Positions 1-4,615 of a stretch of DNA of 9,511 nt are shown here, piece after piece. The DNA is from Actinomycetota bacterium (GTDB lineage: Bacteria; Actinomycetota; Actinomycetes; S36-B12; UBA5976). The stretch spans positions 1 through 9,511 of the forward strand of contig WLGZ01000028.1 of NCBI GenBank assembly GCA_009702945.1. Reading direction: 5' to 3'. Each line of letters opens with the position of its first letter. Position 1 is the first letter of the stretch. The position numbers and the translations under genes are program-made. The notes under the pieces are model-generated. The model was not told the origin of the DNA and did not search any database. It saw only the letters and a program-made list of their open reading frames with translations.

Positions 1-534
1 ATGGCATTTGGCAAGAAGTGGTGGCTTCTACTAATTCTCGGCATCCTATCCATGGTCGTTGGCGTTATGGCGCTAAACAACCCAGTTTCAGCAACTGCAA
101 CCCTGGTTCTGCTTTTTGGTATCTGGCTTCTATTTAGCGGAATCGGCACAATCGTACGTGCACTTTCTGACGACACTGAAGGCTCAGGCAAGGTCTTGAT
201 GCTGATCAGCGGTTCACTATCCATCATTTTGGCAGTGATCTTCTTTAACGGTGGAATCGTAAAAGACGCGCAGCTTGCTGCAATCTTTATGGGTATCACC
301 TTTATCTTCCGAGGTATGGCTGAACTAGTTGCTGGCCTTGCATCCAAGGGAGTACCTGGCCGCGGCTGGGCAATCTTCATGGGCATCATTACTTTGATTG
401 CCGGTGTTATCACAATCAACAACCCTATTGCATCACTAATTACTGTTACTCAGGTGATGGCATTCTTCTTGATCATCTTGGGTGTTATGGAAATTGTTGC
501 ATCATTCCAACTTCGCGGTCTTGCCAAGAAGTAA
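1..534 (+). CDS. HdeD/DUF308 family integral membrane protein
   Basis: A 177-residue, very hydrophobic protein with about six membrane helices arranged as three helix pairs (roughly residues 7-55, 64-113 and 122-172). The pairs look like internal repeats: an Asn-Asn-Pro motif in the first (26-28) recurs in the third (140-142), and a glycine-rich helix end followed by a short polar loop recurs in each. This is the pattern of the HdeD/DUF308 family, named after an Escherichia coli acid-resistance membrane protein; the biochemical role of most members is unknown. The N-terminus (Met-Ala-Phe-Gly-Lys-Lys-Trp-Trp) looks like a natural start, but the window begins exactly at this ATG, so neither its ribosome site nor an upstream extension can be judged. 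It ends just before a strong hairpin and is probably the last gene of its transcript. Family call fairly sure; function not. Confidence 0.8.
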   Translation: MAFGKKWWLLLILGILSMVVGVMALNNPVSATATLVLLFGIWLLFSGIGTIVRALSDDTEGSGKVLMLISGSLSIILAVIFFNGGIVKDAQLAAIFMGITFIFRGMAELVAGLASKGVPGRGWAIFMGIITLIAGVITINNPIASLITVTQVMAFFLIILGVMEIVASFQLRGLAKK

Positions 535-547
535 CTAAAAGCAATTC

Positions 548-585
548 AAATCAAGGGCTAGTCCAAGCGGACTAGCCCTTGATTT
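548..585 (+). terminator. Long terminator-like hairpin after the HdeD-family gene
   Basis: A perfect 17-bp inverted repeat (548-564 with 569-585) around the four-base loop AAGC. The stem is AT at its base and GC-rich in the middle, so the outer AAA/TTT can serve as the U-tract in either direction. It begins 13 bases after the stop codon of the HdeD-family gene and ends 39 bases before clpS. The T-run after the stem is short (TTTATGTT), so termination may be partial. The other strand would give the same hairpin, but no gene converges on it here. Confidence 0.75.
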
Positions 586-624
586 ATGTTCAGGATCAGC
601 AATTCTGCGTGAGAGACTAAAAGC

Positions 625-903
625 ATGAGTGCAATGCCGATTGAAGACGTGGCAATTGACGTAATGACCGACCGACCATGGATTACCTTGGTCTGGAATG
701 ACCCAATTAACTTGATGACTTACGTGACTTATGTGTTTCAAACTTATTTTGGATACGACAAGCCGAAGGCCGAACTTTTAATGCTTGATGTGCACGAAAA
801 AGGCCGAGCCGTAGTGAGCTCGGGAACCAGGGAAGAAATGGAACGCGATGTGGCTGCCATGCATTCCTATGGTCTCTGGGCTACTTTGCAAAAGGACGAC
901 TAA
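625..903 (+). CDS. clpS: ClpS, adaptor for the Clp protease
   Basis: A 92-residue cytosolic adaptor that binds proteins with destabilising N-terminal residues and hands them to the Clp AAA+ unfoldase (ClpA or ClpC) for degradation by ClpP. The first 17 residues form the flexible, variable tail. The core starts at about Pro18, with the substrate pocket Asn25-Asp26 in the Val-Trp-Asn-Asp-Pro segment, Met31 at the gatekeeper position, and His57 in Leu-Asp-Val-His-Glu-Lys-Gly, which matches the conserved pocket histidine (His66 in E. coli). Length is normal for the family. The ATG at 625 follows a weak purine-rich site (GAGAG at 611-615); a second ATG at 634 would also keep the core. The stop codon directly abuts the start of the DUF2017 gene, the same pairing as Rv1331-Rv1332 in M. 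tuberculosis, so the two are co-transcribed. Confidence 0.93.
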   Translation: MSAMPIEDVAIDVMTDRPWITLVWNDPINLMTYVTYVFQTYFGYDKPKAELLMLDVHEKGRAVVSSGTREEMERDVAAMHSYGLWATLQKDD

Positions 904-1419
904 GTGTTTAAGTCCGGACTTGGTGGAAAGCTCACCTTAAAACTTGATGATGCAGAGCTTGGTGTTTTGTCTCAGCTGTTCGAGCAAATGGCAGAACTAT
1001 TGGAACATCCAGAAAGTGAAGCTGGCGCAGACCCATTGGCCAAGATGCTGAACATGAGTGGCTCAACTCAGATCTCCGAAGACCCAGCGTTAGCCAGACT
1101 TTTTCCAGATGGTTATTCAGACGATGAGCATGCCAGCGCAGACTTTCGCAGGTTTACCGAGCAGGATCTGCGAGCACAAAAGTTGGCTGCGCTAGCTACA
1201 GTGCGGGTTTCTCTAAGCGACTGGACCGGCAAGTCCAGCATTACTGCCCAGCAAGCCCAGGACTGGCTTAAGGGACTAAATGACTTGAGATTAGTGCTGG
1301 GAACCAGGCTCGAAATTACGGATGAAGTAGAGACAGATTTTGGAGCTGACGAACCAGGCATTCACTTGTACAACTACTTGACTTACTTGCAAGGCACTCT
1401 GATAGACGCGTTAACTTAA
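904..1419 (+). CDS. DUF2017 family protein, partner of clpS
   Basis: A 171-residue soluble, acidic, mostly helical protein with no signal peptide or membrane segment. Its order (a basic Lys-Leu-Thr-Leu start, an acidic 'Pro-Glu-Ser-Glu-Ala' linker, a central Ala-Arg-Leu-Phe-Pro-Asp-Gly motif at about 63-69, then a C-terminal helical half with Trp-Leu-Lys-Gly-Leu-Asn-Asp-Leu-Arg) matches the DUF2017 family that follows clpS in actinobacteria (Rv1332 in M. tuberculosis). The function is not known; tight linkage to clpS suggests a role with the Clp system, but that is inference. The start is GTG at 904, touching the clpS stop, with a good site AAGGA at 892-896 placed seven bases upstream inside clpS. 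Translation is therefore likely coupled. A strong terminator follows eight bases after the stop. Confidence 0.85.
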   Translation: MFKSGLGGKLTLKLDDAELGVLSQLFEQMAELLEHPESEAGADPLAKMLNMSGSTQISEDPALARLFPDGYSDDEHASADFRRFTEQDLRAQKLAALATVRVSLSDWTGKSSITAQQAQDWLKGLNDLRLVLGTRLEITDEVETDFGADEPGIHLYNYLTYLQGTLIDALT

Positions 1420-1426
1420 GGCACAA

Positions 1427-1464
1427 TAAAAATCCCCCCAGCTTTTCGGCTGGGGGGATTTTTA
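1427..1464. terminator. Two-way intrinsic terminator between DUF2017 and rhodopsin genes
   Basis: A 16-bp perfect stem (1427-1442 with 1449-1464) with six G-C pairs in a row and loop TTTTCG. It is flanked by A5 on the left and T5 on the right, so both strands read as GC hairpin plus U-tract. It lies 8 bases after the DUF2017 stop and 12 bases after the rhodopsin stop, and so should end both converging transcripts. This is the clearest terminator in the window. Confidence 0.95.
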
Positions 1465-1475
1465 GTTATTAATTA

Positions 1476-2243
1476 TTAATGTACGCCTTCAGACGATGCA
1501 TATGATGAATCATCTGCTGCGCTCTTTAGGCGAGCAATCTTGTAGATTGTCAGACCGAAGAGACACTTAGCAAGGATGTCAGCAACGGTGTAACCGACCT
1601 GACGACCAACGAAGGCATTTCCGCCATCTACGCCAATTAGTGGCAATAGGTAGGAGATTGGGTAGACACCCCAGGTTGCAATAAGAAGCAAGCGAAGACG
1701 CTTTACTGTTGCTGCAACTTCAGCTGGCTGAGTTTCTAGTGTCTTGGTCAACTCTACGAACAATACGTAAAGGATGTACAAGAACGGAATTGAAGAAAGT
1801 CCGCCCCAGATTGCCTTTGTTGCCATGTCTGCAGAAACTTCACCTGGGTAACCAAGGATGATCATTGCTGCTGATGCAGGAACTAGACGAGCTGTTAGAG
1901 ACTTACGGTTTGCAGCTGGAAGCGCAAGTACTGCGATGGTTTCCATAAGCAAAAGTGGAACAGTTAGTAACCAGTCAACGTAGCGGTATGCTTCGTTGAA
2001 AACTTCGCCACCAGCATGAGCTGACTTGAATGAATCGTAGATTCTCCAGTAGTGGTAAAGCGCAATCAGGGTTACAGTTCCTGAGATTACGATTGCCTGA
2101 CGGTACTTTGGAAGTACGCGGGCCTGGGCTAGATATAGGTAAATTGTCGTGGCAAGCATTGCCGCGAAACCTAGTGACAAGAACCCACTGACGACCATGT
2201 ATTGATCAGCTGTCAGCGTGGTTACATCATAGATACCATCCAT
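1476..2243 (-). CDS. actR: Actinorhodopsin, light-driven proton pump
   Basis: A 255-residue seven-helix microbial rhodopsin in the inner membrane that binds retinal and pumps protons outward in light. Helix C carries Arg87, proton acceptor Asp90, Thr94 and proton donor Glu101, the DTE pattern of proton pumps. Helix G has the retinal Schiff-base lysine Lys226, with counter-ion Asp222 four residues earlier. His64 in helix B is the likely partner of Asp90. Leu98 falls at the proteorhodopsin position-105 tuning site, where leucine means green absorption. The segments Gly-Gly-Glu-Val-Phe-Asn-Glu-Ala-Tyr and Gly-Tyr-Pro-Gly-Glu are typical of actinorhodopsins. The ATG at 2243 has a strong site AAAAGGAG (complement of 2253-2260) nine bases upstream. 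No gene for retinal synthesis is nearby. It is transcribed against clpS-DUF2017 and away from mec, with a well-marked 173-base control region. Proton pump call is sure; colour and physiology are inferred. Confidence 0.97.
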   Translation of the reverse strand: MDGIYDVTTLTADQYMVVSGFLSLGFAAMLATTIYLYLAQARVLPKYRQAIVISGTVTLIALYHYWRIYDSFKSAHAGGEVFNEAYRYVDWLLTVPLLLMETIAVLALPAANRKSLTARLVPASAAMIILGYPGEVSADMATKAIWGGLSSIPFLYILYVLFVELTKTLETQPAEVAATVKRLRLLLIATWGVYPISYLLPLIGVDGGNAFVGRQVGYTVADILAKCLFGLTIYKIARLKSAADDSSYASSEGVH

Positions 2244-2265
2244 GAAGTGTTGCTCCTTTTATTGG

Positions 2266-2285
2266 GAACTGCCGAATCAGTTCGG
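2266..2285 (-). promoter_or_regulatory. Rhodopsin mRNA leader with two alternative hairpins
   Basis: Just upstream of the rhodopsin ribosome site (2253-2260) two inverted repeats overlap. One pairs 2266-2271 with 2278-2283 (GAACTG/CAGTTC, 6 bp, 6-base loop). The other pairs 2272-2276 with 2281-2285 (CCGAA/TTCGG, 5 bp, 4-base loop). They share bases and cannot form together in one transcript. They lie in the untranslated leader if transcription starts upstream of the 20-bp palindrome. A role in mRNA stability or translation is possible but not shown. Confidence 0.4.
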
Positions 2286-2289
2286 ATTT

Positions 2290-2309
2290 AATGCTGCGCG
2301 CGCAGCATT
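2290..2309. promoter_or_regulatory. Perfect 20-bp palindrome, likely operator of the rhodopsin promoter
   Basis: AATGCTGCGCGCGCAGCATT is a perfect, uninterrupted palindrome centred 56 bases upstream of the rhodopsin ATG. A possible -10 box on the minus strand (TAGGTA, complement of 2319-2324) lies just upstream of it, which would put the palindrome over the first transcribed bases, a common place for a repressor site. I could not find a convincing -35 box at normal spacing. As RNA it could also fold into an 8-bp hairpin, but no U-tract follows. The palindrome itself is certain; the operator role is inferred. Confidence 0.55.
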
Positions 2310-2375
2310 TTGTTGCTGTACCTAGCCTGCTCCTGCCAATGCTCAGTTGCAACCAAAACACGCAAGAAAACCCGC

Positions 2376-2404
2376 TAATATTGAAAAAACCATGATTTAA
2401 GGAG
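2376..2404 (+). promoter_or_regulatory. Likely -10 box and ribosome site of mec
   Basis: TAATAT at 2376-2381 is a good -10 match, and AAGGAG at 2399-2404 is a strong ribosome site, though 12 bases from the ATG at 2417, which is longer than usual. No good -35 box lies at normal spacing: TTGCAA at 2347-2352 is 23 bases away. Confidence 0.4.
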
Positions 2405-2416
2405 AAATATCCGAAT

Positions 2417-2833
2417 ATGTTGAGTATTTCTCAAGTCCTGATTGATCAAATGGTGGCCCACTCCAGGAAAGACCATCCAGACGAGGCATGTGGCGTGATT
2501 GCAGGGCCGGCTGGCTCAGATACGCCAACTCGATACATCCCAATGGTTAACGCTGCCAGATCTCCTACTTTTTATGAGTTCGATTCGGCGGACCTGCTTA
2601 AGCTCTATCGCGAACTTGATACCAACGACGAAGATCCTGTTGTCATTTATCACTCACATACCGCAACTGAGGCCTATCCATCTCGCACGGATGTGGCTTA
2701 CGCGTCAGAACCATTCGCACATTATGTTTTGATTTCGACCAGAGAAACTGGCAATCAGGATGGCCCGTATGAGATTCGTTCGTATCGAATTGTTGATGGT
2801 GAAATAACTGAGGAAGAAATTTCCATCAATTAA
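2417..2833 (+). CDS. mec: Mec, JAMM-type CysO-cysteine peptidase
   Basis: A 138-residue zinc-dependent peptidase of the JAB1/MPN/Mov34 family. In M. tuberculosis, Mec cuts the bond between the small carrier protein CysO and the cysteine built on its C-terminus, releasing free cysteine. The JAMM site is complete: Glu23 in Asp-Glu-Ala-Cys-Gly-Val, then His79-x-His81, Ser89 and Asp92 in the exact spacing HxHx(7)SxxD. Long stretches such as Tyr-His-Ser-His-Thr-Ala-Thr-Glu-Ala-Tyr-Pro-Ser-Arg-Thr-Asp match what I recall of mycobacterial Mec, and the length is normal. Its partners cysO and cysM lie directly beyond it but on the opposite strand, unlike the mycobacterial co-directional order. Its TAA stop touches the cysM stop, leaving no room for a terminator between them. 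Confidence 0.95.
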   Translation: MLSISQVLIDQMVAHSRKDHPDEACGVIAGPAGSDTPTRYIPMVNAARSPTFYEFDSADLLKLYRELDTNDEDPVVIYHSHTATEAYPSRTDVAYASEPFAHYVLISTRETGNQDGPYEIRSYRIVDGEITEEEISIN

Positions 2834-3781
2834 TTAAGCCCAGAGTTGTCCGTCGAGGGCTTCAGATGCTTGCTCAACAGTTCCTTCGTATGCACCAGTT
2901 GAAAGATACTTCCAGCCACCATCGCAAACGATAAAGACGATGTCTGCTTTTTCGCCAGCTTTTACAGCCTTAGTAGCCATTCCAAGTGCAGCATGCAAAA
3001 TCGCTCCAGTTGAAATACCAGCAAAAATACCTTCACGGTTCAGCAGCTCTCGAGTGCGGGCAACTGCCTCAAGCGGACCAACTGAAAATCTGGTTGTCAA
3101 AACTTCTTCGTCGTAGAGTTCAGGAATAAATCCTTCGTCAATGTTTCGCAGGCCGTAAACAAGTTCGCCATAGCGTGGCTCGGCAGCAACGATTGCCACA
3201 TCTGGCTTGTGTTCGCGAAGGTAACGCCCAGTTCCCATTAATGTGCCGGTAGTGCCAAGTCCGGCAACAAAGTGAGTGATAGTCGGGCAGTCAGCCAGAA
3301 TCTCAGGTCCAGTAGTTCTGTAGTGTGCATCGGCGTTGGCTGGATTTCCATATTGGTAAAGCATTACCCAACTTGGATTCTCAGCCGCTAAATTCTTGGC
3401 AACACGCACTGCTTCATTTGAACCACCAGCGGCAGGTGAGTATCTGATTTCAGCGCCCCACATATTCAAAAGCTGAGTTCTTTCCGGCGAAGTATTCTCA
3501 GGCATCACACAAATCAATTTGTAGCCCTTTAGGCGCGAAGCCATAGCTAGCGAGATTCCGGTATTGCCACTTGTTGGTTCCAGGATTGTGCATCCAGGAG
3601 TAAGCGTGCCATCGGCTTCAGCAGCTTCGATCATGGCAATTGCTGCTCGGTCCTTGATTGACCCAGTTGGATTTCGATCTTCTAGTTTTGCCCAAAGTCG
3701 AACATCAGCAGATGGTGAAAGATTTGGCAAGCCAACTAGAGGAGTATTTCCAACCGATTCGAGCAACGAGTCATAGCGCAT
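2834..3781 (-). CDS. cysM: CysM, O-phosphoserine sulfhydrylase using CysO-thiocarboxylate
   Basis: A 315-residue PLP enzyme of the cysteine synthase fold. Lys43 in Asn-Pro-Thr-Gly-Ser-Ile-Lys-Asp-Arg binds PLP; Thr-Ser-Gly-Asn-Thr-Gly at 70-75 binds the substrate carboxylate; Gly-Leu-Gly-Thr-Thr-Gly-Thr at 174-180 holds the PLP phosphate. Two features mark it as the CysO-dependent type rather than an ordinary CysK. Arg212 in Gly-Leu-Arg-Asn-Ile-Asp-Glu-Gly corresponds to Arg220 of M. tuberculosis CysM, which selects O-phosphoserine. The C-terminal tail Gly-Gln-Leu-Trp-Ala is the lid of the mycobacterial enzyme. The product is CysO-cysteine, which Mec then cleaves. The ATG at 3781 lies eight bases beyond the cysO stop with only a weak ribosome site, so it is probably translated by coupling to cysO. 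Confidence 0.95.
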   Translation of the reverse strand: MRYDSLLESVGNTPLVGLPNLSPSADVRLWAKLEDRNPTGSIKDRAAIAMIEAAEADGTLTPGCTILEPTSGNTGISLAMASRLKGYKLICVMPENTSPERTQLLNMWGAEIRYSPAAGGSNEAVRVAKNLAAENPSWVMLYQYGNPANADAHYRTTGPEILADCPTITHFVAGLGTTGTLMGTGRYLREHKPDVAIVAAEPRYGELVYGLRNIDEGFIPELYDEEVLTTRFSVGPLEAVARTRELLNREGIFAGISTGAILHAALGMATKAVKAGEKADIVFIVCDGGWKYLSTGAYEGTVEQASEALDGQLWA

Positions 3782-3789
3782 AGTTAACT

Positions 3790-4062
3790 TTAGCCACCAG
3801 CAACGGCAGGCAAGACAGTAACTGAATCGCCTTCGGACACAGGTGCCGCAAGGCTTCCAGTGAATCTGACATCTTCGTCATTGATGTAGATGTTCACAAA
3901 ACGTCGTAGTTTTCCATCTTCAATTAAGCGACCAGCGATTCCTGGAAACTGAGTTTCTAGGTCAGCGATGACTTGCTCCAGAGTCTCACCGGTAGCTGAG
4001 ACCGAGCGTGCATTGTTTGTATAGCTACGCAGAATGGTCGGGATACTTACGGCAACAGACAT
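3790..4062 (-). CDS. cysO: CysO, ubiquitin-like sulfur carrier protein
   Basis: A 90-residue beta-grasp protein of the ThiS/MoaD family. Its C-terminal Gly-Gly is converted to a thiocarboxylate by an adenylylating enzyme (MoeZ-type, not in this window), and CysM uses that sulfur to build cysteine on the carrier. The sequence ends Leu-Pro-Ala-Val-Ala-Gly-Gly, the diagnostic tail, and contains Arg-Phe-Val-Asn-Ile-Tyr-Ile-Asn-Asp-Glu-Asp-Val-Arg-Phe, typical of actinobacterial CysO. I chose the ATG at 4062 (Met-Ser-Val-Ala-Val-Ser-Ile-Pro) because it matches known N-termini and has a modest GAAAG site eight bases upstream. An in-frame TTG at 4077 would add five residues without a ribosome site. 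It is the first gene of the cysO-cysM pair. Confidence 0.94.
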   Translation of the reverse strand: MSVAVSIPTILRSYTNNARSVSATGETLEQVIADLETQFPGIAGRLIEDGKLRRFVNIYINDEDVRFTGSLAAPVSEGDSVTVLPAVAGG

Positions 4063-4091
4063 GTTTAACGCTTTCAAAAGAGTGGATAACT

Positions 4092-4118
4092 AAGTGTAAA
4101 TCAAAATTCTTAACACTT
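4092..4118. promoter_or_regulatory. Inverted repeat over a possible cysO promoter
   Basis: AAGTGT (4092-4097) and ACACTT (4113-4118) form a 6-bp inverted repeat with 15 bases between. On the minus strand the half at 4092-4097 overlaps TACACT, a possible -10 box for cysO about 30 bases before its ATG. No convincing -35 box was found. Operator function is a guess. Confidence 0.3.
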
Positions 4119-4147
4119 CTTGTTGAGTACATTCTGCAGGATTTATG

Positions 4148-4195
4148 CGCCAAGTGCTGGCGTGCGATTCACTGTTGCGAATACTTTGCAACAGT
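4148..4195 (-). terminator. Two hairpins after the four-helix membrane protein gene
   Basis: ACTGTTGC (4171-4178) pairs perfectly with GCAACAGT (4188-4195) across a 9-base loop and reaches the last base of the stop codon of the membrane protein gene. Further downstream on that strand, 4148-4152 pairs with 4158-4162 (CGCCA/TGGCG, 5-base loop). Neither is followed by a clear U-tract, so they may be weak terminators, mRNA 3'-end stabilisers or part of the cysO leader. The spacer 4063-4194 holds no gene that I can support. Confidence 0.4.
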
Positions 4196-4593
4196 TAACG
4201 GGCACTTAACCACTGTTTCGCGCTATTTGAGCGGACTAGGAAAATCACCAGCAGATTTAGGCCAATTGTGAAAAATCCAAGTGGCATTCTAAACAATCCA
4301 AACAGGACATTGATGATCGAAATCGTGTAGATCATAACCAGAGCGAACTGAGATTTATTGAAAAGTTCTCTGAGGATCCATATAAAAATAAAACCAAATG
4401 CAATGCAGGCAACGCCAGCTATGACTATCAGTTGAGTCGGAGCGCCATTTGGAGCTGTCGGTACTTCGATGCCTTGCAGAAGCTGGGGAGCTAGTGAAAG
4501 CACAAGGCCAATCACAAAATTGAATATCGCACCAATAGCAATAAGAGTTGCTGCAATCAGGATAGATATGGGTGCATTGCGCAATTTCATCAC
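4195..4593 (-). CDS. Small four-helix membrane protein of unknown function
   Basis: I do not recognise this 132-residue protein. It has about four membrane helices (near residues 9-36, 54-75, 82-100 and 104-120), a short polar loop with Pro-Thr-Ala-Pro-Asn-Gly-Ala-Pro between the first two, a basic Arg-Glu-Leu-Phe-Asn-Lys loop between the second and third, and a charged C-terminus ending Gln-Trp-Leu-Ser-Ala-Arg. No catalytic motif is visible. The start is either GTG at 4593 or ATG at 4590. I prefer the GTG because TAATCT (complement of 4600-4605) ends exactly six bases before it, as expected for a leaderless mRNA, and no ribosome site is visible. It is divergent from murI with only about 20 bases between. 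In M. tuberculosis this spot between cysM and murI holds a rhomboid-like gene; this protein is too short for that and has no rhomboid serine motif. Confidence 0.75.
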   Translation of the reverse strand: MMKLRNAPISILIAATLIAIGAIFNFVIGLVLSLAPQLLQGIEVPTAPNGAPTQLIVIAGVACIAFGFIFIWILRELFNKSQFALVMIYTISIINVLFGLFRMPLGFFTIGLNLLVIFLVRSNSAKQWLSAR

Positions 4594-4599
4594 TCTGTC

Positions 4600-4609
4600 A
4601 GATTACTCT
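4600..4609. promoter_or_regulatory. Overlapping divergent -10 boxes of murI and the membrane protein gene
   Basis: On the plus strand TACTCT (4604-4609) ends six bases before the GTG at 4616 of murI. On the minus strand TAATCT (complement of 4600-4605) ends six bases before the GTG at 4593. Both fit the actinobacterial TANNNT -10 pattern and would start transcription on the first base of the start codon, giving leaderless mRNAs. The boxes share bases 4604-4605, so both promoters could not be occupied at once. The -35 boxes are weak on both sides. Confidence 0.5.
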
Positions 4610-4615
4610 TAAGTG

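Noticed and set aside
535..741. A 68-codon frame on the minus strand covering the hairpin and the start of clpS
   Set aside because: It runs through the terminator hairpin and overlaps clpS antisense; there is no recognisable protein.
2244..2416. A small gene or known riboswitch in the rhodopsin-mec spacer
   Set aside because: No frame with a ribosome site and start is apparent, and the folds seen are too short for any riboswitch class that I know.
4008..4271. An 87-codon open frame on the plus strand between cysO and the membrane protein gene
   Set aside because: It overlaps the 5' end of cysO antisense and the end of the membrane protein gene, has a cysteine- and leucine-rich composition like no known protein, and lacks a ribosome site.
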